Shown in pieces: positions 25,676 through 34,481 of a stretch of DNA of 64,000 bases (position 1 is its first letter; every line of letters starts with the position of its first letter). Below the pieces are notes generated by a model. The model ran no database searches and was not told the origin of the DNA. It saw nothing but the letters and a program-made list of their open reading frames with translations. The DNA is from Pseudomonas sp. ANT_H12B (lineage in GTDB: Bacteria > Pseudomonadota > Gammaproteobacteria > Pseudomonadales > Pseudomonadaceae): the NCBI RefSeq assembly GCF_008369325.1, contig NZ_VOBI01000010.1, positions 186,001-250,000 of the forward strand. The letters are read 5' to 3'. The position numbers and the translations under genes were made by a program.

Positions 25676-27394
25676 ATGCGCTCACTTGCTCTCCTCGCTT
25701 TGACCCTACTGCTCAGCGCTTGCGGCGATGGTGAATCGCTGTTGCCCCCCGACGCCCGCCTGCCGGACGGCGGACGTTATCGTGGCGACCTGGTCAACGG
25801 GCTGCTGCAAGGTCAGGGCCGCATCGACTACCCGAACGGCAGCTGGTACGCCGGCGACTTCGACAAGGGTCAATGGCACGGCCAGGGTGAGTGGCACGGC
25901 AGCAATGGCGAGGCCTATCGCGGCCTGTTCAATCAGGGCTTGTTCGACGGCCAAGGCACGCTGACCACCACTGGCAGCAGCTACACCGGCGGTTTCAAAC
26001 TCGGTCGGCGTGACGGTGAAGGCACTCTCAAAGAAAGCGGCATGACCTACCGCGGCGAATTCAAGGCCGATCAATATTCAGGGCTCGGTCGTCTCGAACT
26101 CGAAGACGGCAGCTCGTATCAGGGCCAGTTCGCCCACGGCAAACCCAACGGCGAAGGCCAGCGCGGCGACGCCAGTGGCAATCAGTTCACCGGGCATTTC
26201 GTCAACGGTCAACTGGAAGGCAATGGCACGTTCAACAGCGCCGACGGCGACATCTATGTCGGCGGCTTCAAGAATAATCAACTGCACGGCAAGGGCCGCT
26301 ACGAGAACGCCGACGGCGATGTCTGGCTCGGTCAGTTCAAGGAAGGATCGCTGAACGGTAAAGGCGAGATGATCGGTGCCGACGGCAGCCACTACATCGG
26401 CCAGTTCAGCGACTGGCGTTTCACCGGGCAAGGGCGACTGAACCTGCCCGACGGCAGCTTCTACATCGGCCAGTTTGACAGCGACAATTATCAGGGCCAC
26501 GGCACGCTGGTGCTGACTGATGGCACGGTGCTGAACGGCAGCTGGATCAATGGCCAGCGCGTGCGCGACGCCGAGGGCAAGTTGCTGCCCGACACGCTCG
26601 AGCTCGGTTTACTGGCTCAGGGTCGCTTGCTCGACGATGCACTGCTCAATTTGCCGGCCTCGACCCCGGCGGTGGAGCTCTACACCCTGACGGTCGGTGG
26701 TGACGGCAAGCAGAGCGTCTTCCTGCGCGAATCCGATTACGTCAGCAACATGCTCAGCAGCCGCTTCGGTGCGTTCGGCCAGATCCGCCTGGTGAACCAT
26801 CGCGACCACCTCGTCGACCGGCCGATGGCCACCCGGGAAAGCCTGCGTCGCGCGGCCCTGACCCTGGCCGAACGCAGTGGCCCGGAAGATTTGATTTTCA
26901 TCTACCTGACCAGCCACGGCACCAGCGAACACGAACTGGTGCTCGACCAGCCACGCATGGAGCTGGCCGATCTGCCGGCCGACGAGCTCGCCGCCGTCCT
27001 CGCGCCCCTGAAGAACCGCGACAAAATCATCGTGATTTCGTCCTGCTACTCCGGCGGCTTCATCCCGGCCCTCAAGGATGAACGCACCCTGATCATGACC
27101 GCCTCACGCGCTGACCGGGTATCGTTCGGCTGCTCGGAAGAAGCCAATTTCACCTACTTCGGCGACGCCCTGTTCGCCCAGGCGCTGAACCAGACCGATG
27201 ACCTGGAACAAGCCTTCAAACTGGCCAAGGCCAACGTTGCCGAACGCGAGCTGGCCGACAACTTCGAAGCCTCTGAACCGCAGATCTGGGCGCCGAAAAC
27301 CGTCCTCTCTCACTGGCAGCTGTTACGCAAACAGCAGGCACGAAAAGCACTACAAAGTGTCTCTATCAGCAGCAAGGATGCAAAGAGCAACTAA
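25676..27394 (+). CDS. MORN-repeat lipoprotein with C13 (legumain-like) peptidase domain
   Basis: A 572-aa lipoprotein with signal LALLALTLLLSAC. Residues about 35-310 hold eleven regular MORN repeats (pattern YxGxFxxGxxxGxG, for example YAGDFDKGQWHGQGE) and a decayed twelfth. Residues about 345-555 form a clan-CD cysteine peptidase domain with His414 in TSHGTSEHE and Cys457 in ISSCYSGGF, 43 residues apart as in legumains and caspases. The mature protein should face the periplasm or outer membrane. Function is unknown. The start at the lipoprotein signal (25676) is preferred to the far upstream in-frame start. Confidence 0.9.
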   Translation: MRSLALLALTLLLSACGDGESLLPPDARLPDGGRYRGDLVNGLLQGQGRIDYPNGSWYAGDFDKGQWHGQGEWHGSNGEAYRGLFNQGLFDGQGTLTTTGSSYTGGFKLGRRDGEGTLKESGMTYRGEFKADQYSGLGRLELEDGSSYQGQFAHGKPNGEGQRGDASGNQFTGHFVNGQLEGNGTFNSADGDIYVGGFKNNQLHGKGRYENADGDVWLGQFKEGSLNGKGEMIGADGSHYIGQFSDWRFTGQGRLNLPDGSFYIGQFDSDNYQGHGTLVLTDGTVLNGSWINGQRVRDAEGKLLPDTLELGLLAQGRLLDDALLNLPASTPAVELYTLTVGGDGKQSVFLRESDYVSNMLSSRFGAFGQIRLVNHRDHLVDRPMATRESLRRAALTLAERSGPEDLIFIYLTSHGTSEHELVLDQPRMELADLPADELAAVLAPLKNRDKIIVISSCYSGGFIPALKDERTLIMTASRADRVSFGCSEEANFTYFGDALFAQALNQTDDLEQAFKLAKANVAERELADNFEASEPQIWAPKTVLSHWQLLRKQQARKALQSVSISSKDAKSN

Positions 27395-27421
27395 GCTGAA
27401 TAGTATCAAGGGGGAAACACT

Positions 27422-28063
27422 ATGTACTTGACGCCTCAGCACGTATTGCTTGCCGGAGCTACCGGGTTAACCGGTGAACATTTGCTTGATCGCCTGCTCA
27501 ATGAGCCAACGATCACAAGGGTATTGGCACCTTCACGGCGGCCACTGGCCGAGCATCCCCACCTTGAAAACCCCGTCGGTGACCCGGCGGTGTTTCTGCC
27601 GCAATTGAATGGTCGTGTCGACATCGCTTACTGCTGCCTGGGTACCACCATCAAGCAAGCCGGTTCGGAACAGGCGTTTCGCGCGGTGGACCTGGACATG
27701 GTGGTGGCGTTCGCCAAACGTGCACGGGAGATGGGCGCTCGGCACCTGATCGTGATCAGTGCCTTGGGGGCTGATCGCAGATCCTCGATTTTCTACAACA
27801 AGGTTAAAGGCGAGATGGAACACGCATTGCGCGCGCAGGACTGGCCGCAACTGACCATTTGCCGCCCTTCGCTGCTGCTGGGCGATCGCCTTGAGCCGCG
27901 TCTGGCCGAGCAATTCGCTGGGCCGTTGTCCCGCTTGATCCCCGGCAAATACCGTGGCATCGAAGCCTGCCAACTAGCCCGTGCCATGTGGCGACTGGCG
28001 CTGGAAGAGCAGAATGGAGTGCGGATTGTCGAGTCGGATGAGTTGAGAAAGCTCGGCAAATAA
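27422..28063 (+). CDS. NAD(P)-binding oxidoreductase, atypical SDR (HTATIP2-like)
   Basis: A 213-aa Rossmann-fold protein with the dinucleotide motif LLAGATGLTGEHLL at the N-terminus. ISALGADRRSSIFYNKVKGE, with the Tyr/Lys region, follows, then the PSLLLGDR block of HTATIP2/NmrA-like proteins. The reaction is unknown. AAGGGGGAAACACT precedes the ATG. It lies 27 bp after the MORN-peptidase gene and may share its transcript. Confidence 0.85.
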   Translation: MYLTPQHVLLAGATGLTGEHLLDRLLNEPTITRVLAPSRRPLAEHPHLENPVGDPAVFLPQLNGRVDIAYCCLGTTIKQAGSEQAFRAVDLDMVVAFAKRAREMGARHLIVISALGADRRSSIFYNKVKGEMEHALRAQDWPQLTICRPSLLLGDRLEPRLAEQFAGPLSRLIPGKYRGIEACQLARAMWRLALEEQNGVRIVESDELRKLGK

Positions 28064-28072
28064 TCACCTAGC

Positions 28073-28184
28073 ACAGATCATTCTCACGCTCCGCGTGGGA
28101 ATGCAGCCCGGGACGCCCCGTGTCCCAAAGCGGACGCAGAGTGTCCATTGAGGCGTTCCCACGCAGAGCGTGGGAACGATCTGT
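28073..28184. repeat. Long inverted repeat, CGTTCCCACGC family
   Basis: Arms at 28073-28104 (ACAGATCATTCTCACGCTCC...) and 28153-28184 (...GAGCGTGGGAACGATCTGT) pair over about 32 bp with few mismatches. It separates convergent genes and ends at the stop of the YceK-type gene, so it probably serves as a two-way terminator. Confidence 0.8.
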
Positions 28185-28468
28185 CAGAGACCGCCTGTAG
28201 CCTGAAAACTGACGCCGATCACCGTGAGCAACGACAACGGCAACAGCAGCGTATCGAGCAACGCGCTGGCCGGCAGGTCGATGCCAGGATAGCTCGGTGC
28301 TTCTGCGCCGAAGCGGTCCATGGCGCAGCAACCGCCGTTCATGGCATACAAATCCAGCCGGGTCCCCGAATACACCACTGGCGCCCCGGGTTTGGCGGCA
28401 TCGAGCGTGCGCGCCGTGGCGCAGCCAGCCAATTGCAACGCCAGCACAATCGTCAGCAGCTTATTCAT
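28184..28468 (-). CDS. YceK/YidQ family (DUF1375) lipoprotein
   Basis: A 94-aa lipoprotein with signal MNKLLTIVLALQLAGCAT (lipobox LAGC). The mature part shows VYSGTRLDLYAMNGG and PASALLDTLLLPLSLL, the pattern of the YceK/YidQ family of small envelope lipoproteins of unknown function. Its start overlaps the end of ubiX by 8 bp, so it is the last gene of an mpl-ubiX-lipoprotein operon. Confidence 0.85.
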   Translation of the reverse strand: MNKLLTIVLALQLAGCATARTLDAAKPGAPVVYSGTRLDLYAMNGGCCAMDRFGAEAPSYPGIDLPASALLDTLLLPLSLLTVIGVSFQATGGL

Positions 28469-29093
28469 CGCTGGTCAGATGGTGTTCGCCCCAACGCGGC
28501 AGCATGTCTTGTGGAATGTTCAGCAGGTTGAGAATCCGCGCCACGACGAAGTCGATCAGGTCATCGATGGTCTGCGGCTGATGATAAAAGCCCGGTGATG
28601 CCGGCAAAATCGTCACGCCCATGTTCGACAACTTGAGCATGTTCTCCAGATGAATGCTCGAATACGGCGCCTCACGCGGCACCAGGATCAGCTGGCGGCG
28701 CTCCTTCAACGTCACATCAGCAGCGCGCTCGATCAGGTTGTTACAGGCACCTGTTGCAATGGCCGACAAGGTCCCGGTGGAACACGGCACCACCACCATC
28801 GCCGCCGGCGAGCCGGAACCCGAGGCCACCGGCGACATCCAGTCTTCTTTGCCGTACACGCGAATCTGCCCGGCGGCAGCGCCAGTGTATTCGGTGAGGA
28901 AGGCCTGCATCATCTGGGTTTTTGGCGGCAGCGTAACGTCAGTTTCGGTGGCCATCACCAGTTGCGCCGCCTTGGAGATCAGGAAGTGCACCTCGCGGTC
29001 TTCGCGGATCAGGCAGTCCAGCAGTCGCAAACCGTACTGGGCGCCCGAAGCGCCGGTCATCGCCAGCGTAATGCGTTCCGGGCCGTTGTTCAT
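28461..29093 (-). CDS. ubiX: Flavin prenyltransferase UbiX
   Basis: A 210-aa enzyme that makes the prenylated FMN cofactor of UbiD decarboxylase in ubiquinone synthesis. It opens with ITLAMTGASGAQYGLRLL (FMN-binding loop) and has AAMVVVPCSTGTLSAIATGA, LVPREAPYSSIHLENML and ILPASPGFYHQP. The start at 29093 overlaps the mpl stop by 4 bp (ATGA); a much longer in-frame extension lies inside mpl and is rejected. Confidence 0.97.
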   Translation of the reverse strand: MNNGPERITLAMTGASGAQYGLRLLDCLIREDREVHFLISKAAQLVMATETDVTLPPKTQMMQAFLTEYTGAAAGQIRVYGKEDWMSPVASGSGSPAAMVVVPCSTGTLSAIATGACNNLIERAADVTLKERRQLILVPREAPYSSIHLENMLKLSNMGVTILPASPGFYHQPQTIDDLIDFVVARILNLLNIPQDMLPRWGEHHLTSDE

Positions 29094-30439
29094 TTCAGCG
29101 CCTCGGCGAGTTTGCCGTGCAGGCCGCCGAAGCCGCCGTTGCTCATGATCACCACGTGGGTGCCGGGCTGGGCCTGGCTTTTCACGCGCTCGATAATGCC
29201 TTCCAGCGATTCGCTGACGATCGACGGCACCGTGCACAACGCAGCGGTAGCCCCCAGATCCCAACCGAGGTTGGCCGGCGCATACCAGATCACCTGATCG
29301 GCATCGACCACGCTTTCCGGTAAGCCGTCGCGGTGAGCGCCGAGTTTCATGGAGTTGGAGCGCGGCTCGATGATCGCAATCAATGGTGCATCGCCGATGC
29401 GCTTGCGCAGACCGTCGAGGGTCGTCGCAATAGCCGTCGGATGGTGAGCGAAGTCGTCATAGATGGTAATGCCACGGACCTCCGCGACTTTCTCCATCCT
29501 GCGCTTGACGCTTTTGAATGCGCTCAGCGCCGCGATGCCCATCGAAGGTACGACGCCGACATGGCGCGCCGCAGCCAACGTGGCCAGCGCGTTCGCGACG
29601 TTGTGTTGGCCGGTCATGTCCCACTCGACCACGCCTTGGGCCACACCTTCGAACATCACTTCGAACTTCGAACCGTCTTCGCTATGTAGCTTGACCTGCC
29701 ACTGACCGCCTGTTCCGGTGGTTTGTACCGGGGTCCAGCAGCCCATCTCGATGACGCGCTGCAAAGCAGGCTCGGTGGTCGGATGGATCACTAGGCCTTC
29801 GCTCGGGATGGTCCGCACCAAATGGTGGAACTGCCGCTCGATGGACGGGAGATCCGGGAAGATGTCGGCATGATCGTACTCAAGGTTGTTGAGGATCGCC
29901 GTCCGCGGGCGGTAATGAACGAACTTGGAGCGCTTGTCAAAGAACGCGCTGTCGTACTCGTCGGCTTCGATCACGAAGAACGGCGTGTCGCCCAGACGCG
30001 CCGAGACCGAGAAATTCTGCGGTACGCCGCCGATCAGGAAACCCGGGCTCATGCCCGCGTGCTCCAGTACCCAGGCGAGCATGCTGCTGGTGGTGGTCTT
30101 GCCGTGCGTACCGGCGACGGCCAGCACCCAGCGACCTTGCAGCACGTGATCAGACAGCCATTGCGGGCCAGATACGTAAGGCAGGCCTTTGTTCAGCACG
30201 TACTCGACGGCCGGATTGCCGCGCGACATGGCGTTGCCGATCACCACCAGGTCGGGGGCCGGATCGAGTTGCGCCGGGTCGTAACCTTGGGTCAACTCAA
30301 TGCCCTGAGCCTCAAGCTGAGTGCTCATCGGCGGATAGACATTGGCATCGGAGCCCGTCACGTGATGGCCCAGCTCTTTGGCCAGAACCGCCATCGAACC
30401 CATGAAAGTGCCGCAGATACCAAGAATATGAATGTGCAT
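29090..30439 (-). CDS. mpl: UDP-N-acetylmuramate:L-alanyl-gamma-D-glutamyl-meso-diaminopimelate ligase
   Basis: A 449-aa murein-recycling ligase that joins recovered tripeptide to UDP-MurNAc. It starts MHIHILGICGTFMGSMAVLA (the Mur-ligase N-domain), has the ATP loop AVAGTHGKTTTSSML, the VIEADEYDSAFFD block and DDFAHHPTAIATTL. It forms a tight operon with ubiX. The start at 30439 fits homologues; 30457 is an in-frame alternative. Confidence 0.97.
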   Translation of the reverse strand: MHIHILGICGTFMGSMAVLAKELGHHVTGSDANVYPPMSTQLEAQGIELTQGYDPAQLDPAPDLVVIGNAMSRGNPAVEYVLNKGLPYVSGPQWLSDHVLQGRWVLAVAGTHGKTTTSSMLAWVLEHAGMSPGFLIGGVPQNFSVSARLGDTPFFVIEADEYDSAFFDKRSKFVHYRPRTAILNNLEYDHADIFPDLPSIERQFHHLVRTIPSEGLVIHPTTEPALQRVIEMGCWTPVQTTGTGGQWQVKLHSEDGSKFEVMFEGVAQGVVEWDMTGQHNVANALATLAAARHVGVVPSMGIAALSAFKSVKRRMEKVAEVRGITIYDDFAHHPTAIATTLDGLRKRIGDAPLIAIIEPRSNSMKLGAHRDGLPESVVDADQVIWYAPANLGWDLGATAALCTVPSIVSESLEGIIERVKSQAQPGTHVVIMSNGGFGGLHGKLAEALK

Positions 30440-30510
30440 AGTCGACCTCGTAAACATGGCCGCAGGTTAGCGTAGGGTGGGGAAAATCGCACTCTTTAGC
30501 TGTAAGCCGC

Positions 30511-30612
30511 TCGTTCCCACGCTCCGCGTGGGAATGCAGCAAGGGACGCTCTGCGTCCCAGAAGCGGACGCGGAGCGTCCGGGAGGCATTCCCACGCGGA
30601 GCGTGGGAACGA
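30511..30612. repeat. Long inverted repeat, CGTTCCCACGC family
   Basis: Arms TCGTTCCCACGCTCCGCGTG (30511-30530 and on to 30537) and the matching GCATTCCCACGCGGAGCGTG (30586-30605 and on to 30612). Two inner hairpins (30543-30559 and 30566-30580) make a branched structure. It lies between eatR (ending at 30617, minus) and mpl (starting at 30439, minus), so it may insulate the two. Confidence 0.85.
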
Positions 30613-30616
30613 TCAG

Positions 30617-32536
30617 TCACGCAGAGCGGGCGATGCCGTGTTTACGCAGCTTCCGATAAAGCGTGTTACGGCTGACGCCAAGTTGTTCAGCCGTATTAGT
30701 CATATGCCAACGCATTTGCTCCAGCGCATTCAACAACGCCAACCGTTCTGCATCATCCAACGGATGCTCGGACGCTTCCTCAACCACTACCGCTACCGCC
30801 GGCCGAGCCTGGCGAATCATCGCTGGCAAATCCTCCAGCCCGATTCGCCCGCCGTCACACAGCGCCGCCAACGTACGCAGCACATTGCGCAACTGCCGCA
30901 CGTTCCCCGGCCAGGAGAAGGCCAACAACGCCTGGCGTGCCGGACTGTCGATCAGCACGGTTTCCCCGCCCGCCTCCTCGGCCAGCAAAAAGTCGAGCAG
31001 TTGGGATTTATCCGTGCGATCACGCAACGCTGGTAAAGCTACTTCCAGCCCATTGAGCCGGTAATACAAATCTTCGCGGAAGCTGCCGTCCTGCACCCGC
31101 GCCAGCAAATCACGGTGAGTGGCGCTGATGATCCTCACATTGACCGATTCCGGCTCGCCGCCGATCGGCACCACCTGACGATCTTCCAGCACCCTTAATA
31201 GCCGGGTCTGCAAGGCCAGGGGCATGTCGCCGATTTCATCGAGGAACAAGGTCCCGCCATCGGCCTGTTGCAACTTGCCGCGCATGCCTTCCTTGCGTGC
31301 GCCGGTAAAGCTGCCGCCGCGATAGCCAAACAGTTCGCTCTCGATCAGGCTTTCGGGGATGGCGGCGCAGTTGAGGGCGACGAAGGCTTTTTCTGCTCGC
31401 AGGCTGGCCTGGTGGACGGCTTTGGCAAACGCTTCTTTGCCGGATCCGGTTTCGCCGTTGATCAGTAGTGGTACGTCCCGCTCGAACACACGCAAGGATT
31501 TGCGGAAGTCTTCCTGCAACCCGGTGTCGCCCAGACAAATGCCCGCCAAGCGCGAAGGTTCGGCGATCACCGGGCTTTGCACCACCGGCATCGGAATGCT
31601 GCGTGGCTGCCCGCGCAACACGGCAAACAAATTCCGTCCGTCACGCGTGCGCAATGGCCAACTGGCGTTGGCATTGACGCTTGCGCGACCGAGCAACTCA
31701 TCCAGCGAGCAATCGAAAAACGCCTCCACCGGTTTGCCCAGCAACCCGCCGCGAATATGCCCCAACAGGTTCAACGCACTTTGGTTGACGGCACTGATCC
31801 GCCCTTCCCCGTCAAACGCCAGTAACCCTTCGCTGAACAACCCGACGGATTCGGCCTGAAGGTGAAAACGCAGCAACCATTGATTGTCGAAGTAACGCAG
31901 GAAATAGCAGCTCTCGATCATCTTCGCCGAAAGATTGACCAGGGCCATGGTGTGGAACTGGCTCTGCCGCGAGACTTCGTGACGCGCCGAGGACACGTCT
32001 AGCACCGCCAGCAGTTCGCCGTGGGGGTCGAACACCGGGCTCGCCGAGCAGGTCAGCCCGGTGTGACGGCCGCGAAAGTGCTCGTCCTGGTGGATGGTCA
32101 GGGACTGACGCTCCACCAGACAGGTGCCGATGCCGTTGGTGCCTTCGCAGGCTTCACTCCAGTCAGCGCCGAGCCAGAGGCCGGCGCGCTCGAAAATCTT
32201 ACTTTCGGCCGGCGCGGTGACGCAATTGAGGATCACGCCGCGGGCGTCAGTCAGCAGCACCGCGTGGCCGGCGCCGGAAAGTTGCTGATGAAGGCTGGTC
32301 ATTTCGTTGCCGGCGATGTGCAGCACTTGCTGCAAGCGCTCGCGGCTTTCGAGGACGCGGCCATGCTCCAGCACCGTCGGTGCGATAGTCAGGGCCGGGT
32401 CGAGATGATAGTCCTCAAGACAGCGCAGCCAGGAACGGGCAATCGACGGATCGCTGCCGGGCCCGTGCAGGTGGGATTTCCCCTGAGTGACGGTCAGGAC
32501 CTGCTGGGCATGGCGACTCAAATGGTTGTCGTGCAT
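30617..32536 (-). CDS. eatR: Sigma-54-dependent activator of ethanolamine catabolism
   Basis: A 639-aa AcoR-type enhancer-binding protein. Residues about 1-330 are sensory (GAF region with CEGTNGIGTCLVERQ, then a PAS-like region). The AAA+ domain has Walker A GETGSGKEAF, the sigma-54 contact loop GGSFTGARKEG and Walker B LFLDEIGDM. The C-terminus is a Fis-type HTH (TAEQLGVSRNTLYRKLRKHG). It diverges from an aldehyde dehydrogenase-permease-eutBC set and adjoins mpl, as the regulator EatR (PA4021) does in P. aeruginosa. The role is inferred from this synteny. Confidence 0.88.
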   Translation of the reverse strand: MHDNHLSRHAQQVLTVTQGKSHLHGPGSDPSIARSWLRCLEDYHLDPALTIAPTVLEHGRVLESRERLQQVLHIAGNEMTSLHQQLSGAGHAVLLTDARGVILNCVTAPAESKIFERAGLWLGADWSEACEGTNGIGTCLVERQSLTIHQDEHFRGRHTGLTCSASPVFDPHGELLAVLDVSSARHEVSRQSQFHTMALVNLSAKMIESCYFLRYFDNQWLLRFHLQAESVGLFSEGLLAFDGEGRISAVNQSALNLLGHIRGGLLGKPVEAFFDCSLDELLGRASVNANASWPLRTRDGRNLFAVLRGQPRSIPMPVVQSPVIAEPSRLAGICLGDTGLQEDFRKSLRVFERDVPLLINGETGSGKEAFAKAVHQASLRAEKAFVALNCAAIPESLIESELFGYRGGSFTGARKEGMRGKLQQADGGTLFLDEIGDMPLALQTRLLRVLEDRQVVPIGGEPESVNVRIISATHRDLLARVQDGSFREDLYYRLNGLEVALPALRDRTDKSQLLDFLLAEEAGGETVLIDSPARQALLAFSWPGNVRQLRNVLRTLAALCDGGRIGLEDLPAMIRQARPAVAVVVEEASEHPLDDAERLALLNALEQMRWHMTNTAEQLGVSRNTLYRKLRKHGIARSA

Positions 32537-32647
32537 TTCTTATTGTTCTCCCCGCAGGATCTGGCTCGCTTCTATGTAGCAACTGCCGAAGCCGAGCATC
32601 CTCCAGCCGGGCAGGTATTGCAATGCTGGCAAGACTGTCCAGTCACA

Positions 32648-32704
32648 GCCTGTGCCACAAACGGTACAAAGTGTCACGCAGGCTGTACCGAAACCGTCAC
32701 AGGC
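32648..32704. promoter_or_regulatory. Candidate EatR upstream activating site
   Basis: A 57-bp interrupted palindrome centred on 32676: outer arms GCCTGTG / CACAGGC (32648-32654, 32698-32704) and inner arms GGTACA / TGTACC (32663-32668, 32684-32689). GTCAC followed by an AGSCTG-like string recurs near 32643, 32673 and 32697. The site ends about 60 bp before the -24 element (palindrome centre about 90 bp before), as expected for an enhancer-binding protein. Binding is inferred. Confidence 0.5.
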
Positions 32705-32764
32705 TGCGCCCGCTTACCCGACAAGAACCTCGCAAGGCCTTGATTTGCCTGACCTGCAAGGCAG

Positions 32765-32780
32765 TGGCCCGACCTTTGCT
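32765..32780 (+). promoter_or_regulatory. Sigma-54 (-24/-12) promoter of the ethanolamine operon
   Basis: TGGCCCGACCTTTGCT matches TGGCAC-N5-TTGCW closely, with the invariant GG and GC exactly 10 nt apart. It lies 65 bp before the aldehyde dehydrogenase ATG and downstream of the palindrome at 32648-32704. Confidence 0.75.
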
Positions 32781-32845
32781 CTACGCTTATAGCAAGCGCA
32801 CAAGCGCGCCTCTCTCATAAGTACAAAAGCCAAGGAGAAAACATC

Positions 32846-34366
32846 ATGCGTTACGCTCACCCCGGTACTGAAGGCGCTATCGTTTCGTTCAAGAGCAAAT
32901 ACGGTAACTACATCGGCGGCGAGTTCGTCGCGCCTGTTAAAGGTCAGTACTTCACCAATACCTCGCCAGTAAATGGCCAACCGATTGCCGAATTCCCGCG
33001 TTCCACGGCCGAAGACATCGACAAGGCCCTGGACGCTGCCCACGCCGCTGCCGATGCCTGGGGCGCCACGTCCGTCCAGGCGCGCTCGCTGGTGCTGCTG
33101 AAAATCGCCGACCGCATCGAACAGAACCTGGAAGTCCTGGCAATCACCGAATCCTGGGACAACGGCAAAGCCGTTCGCGAAACCCTCAACGCCGACATCC
33201 CGCTGGCTGCCGACCATTTCCGCTACTACGCCGGTTGCATCCGCGCCCAAGAAGGCAGCGCCGCCGAGATCGACGGCAACACCGTGGCCTATCACATCCA
33301 TGAACCGCTGGGCGTGGTCGGGCAGATCATTCCGTGGAACTTCCCGATCCTGATGGCCGCCTGGAAACTCGCCCCGGCCCTGGCGGCCGGTAACTGCGTA
33401 GTGCTCAAGCCTGCCGAACAAACGCCGCTGGGCATTACCGTGCTGATGGAGCTGATCGGCGACCTGCTGCCGCCGGGCGTGCTGAACGTGGTGCAAGGCT
33501 TCGGCAAAGAAGCCGGTGAGGCCTTGGCCACCAGCAAGCGCATCGCCAAAATTGCCTTCACCGGTTCGACCCCGGTCGGCTCGCACATCATGAAATGCGC
33601 CGCCGAAAACATCATTCCGTCCACCGTGGAGTTGGGTGGCAAGTCGCCGAACATCTTCTTCGCCGACATCATGCAAGCTGAAGAAACCTTTATCGAAAAA
33701 GCTGCCGAAGGCCTGGTGCTGGCGTTCTTCAACCAGGGCGAAGTCTGCACCTGCCCGTCCCGCGCCTTGGTGCAAGAATCGATCTATGACGACTTCATGA
33801 AAGTCGTGATGAAGAAAGTCCTGCAAATCAAACGTGGCGACCCGCTGGACACCGACACCATGGTCGGCGCCCAGGCGTCCGAGCAGCAATTCGACAAAAT
33901 CCTTTCGTACCTGGAAATCGCCAAGGGCGAAGGCGCCGAGCTGCTGACCGGTGGCAAAGTGGAAAAACTCGAGGGCAACCTGGCGACCGGGTACTACATC
34001 CAGCCGACCCTGCTCAAGGGCACCAACAAAATGCGTGTGTTCCAGGAAGAAATCTTTGGCCCGGTGGTGAGCATCACCACCTTCAAGGACGAAGCCGAAG
34101 CCCTGGCCATCGCCAATGACACCGAGTTCGGCCTCGGTGCCGGCCTCTGGACCCGCGATATCAACCGCGCCTACCGCATGGGCCGCGCCATCAAGGCCGG
34201 TCGTGTGTGGACCAACTGCTACCACCTGTACCCGGCGCACGCCGCATTCGGTGGTTACAAAAAGTCCGGCGTCGGTCGTGAAACCCACAAAATGATGCTC
34301 GATCACTACCAGCAGACCAAAAACCTGCTGGTGAGCTACGACATCAATCCGCTGGGCTTCTTCTAA
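32846..34366 (+). CDS. exaC: NAD-dependent aldehyde dehydrogenase (acetaldehyde oxidation)
   Basis: A 506-aa aldehyde dehydrogenase of the ExaC/AcoD type. The catalytic Cys is in NQGEVCTCPSRAL and the Glu in VELGGKSPNIFF. The cofactor site includes PWNFPILMAAWKLAPALAAG and FTGSTPVGSHI. CAAGGAG precedes the ATG. Ethanolamine ammonia-lyase yields acetaldehyde, so this enzyme would oxidise it to acetate in the pathway encoded downstream. The P. aeruginosa homologue at this locus is sometimes named hdhA. Confidence 0.93.
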   Translation: MRYAHPGTEGAIVSFKSKYGNYIGGEFVAPVKGQYFTNTSPVNGQPIAEFPRSTAEDIDKALDAAHAAADAWGATSVQARSLVLLKIADRIEQNLEVLAITESWDNGKAVRETLNADIPLAADHFRYYAGCIRAQEGSAAEIDGNTVAYHIHEPLGVVGQIIPWNFPILMAAWKLAPALAAGNCVVLKPAEQTPLGITVLMELIGDLLPPGVLNVVQGFGKEAGEALATSKRIAKIAFTGSTPVGSHIMKCAAENIIPSTVELGGKSPNIFFADIMQAEETFIEKAAEGLVLAFFNQGEVCTCPSRALVQESIYDDFMKVVMKKVLQIKRGDPLDTDTMVGAQASEQQFDKILSYLEIAKGEGAELLTGGKVEKLEGNLATGYYIQPTLLKGTNKMRVFQEEIFGPVVSITTFKDEAEALAIANDTEFGLGAGLWTRDINRAYRMGRAIKAGRVWTNCYHLYPAHAAFGGYKKSGVGRETHKMMLDHYQQTKNLLVSYDINPLGFF

Positions 34367-34376
34367 AGCGCCTGTC

Positions 34377-34416
34377 GCAAGCAAGCCGCTGCCCTTGTGG
34401 GAGCGAGCTTGCTTGC
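34377..34416 (+). repeat. Solo REP-like hairpin
   Basis: Stem GCAAGCAAGC / GCTTGCTTGC (34377-34386 and 34407-34416) containing the REP core GTGGGAGCGAGCTTGC. It lies between the aldehyde dehydrogenase and permease genes and may shape differential expression within the operon. Confidence 0.7.
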
Positions 34417-34481
34417 ACATCAGGCCTTCGCGCCAACCCGGCAATCACGCCGGTCAAAAACAATAAGAACAGGTGAACCCT

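Noticed and set aside
28073..30612. Repeated CGTTCCCACGC units as a CRISPR array
   Set aside because: The copies are inverted pairs scattered singly between genes, without regular spacers or cas genes.
32714..34444. A 576-codon minus-strand frame across the aldehyde dehydrogenase gene
   Set aside because: Shadow of a strongly biased high-GC gene; the sense frame has catalytic Cys and Glu motifs and a good ribosome-binding site.
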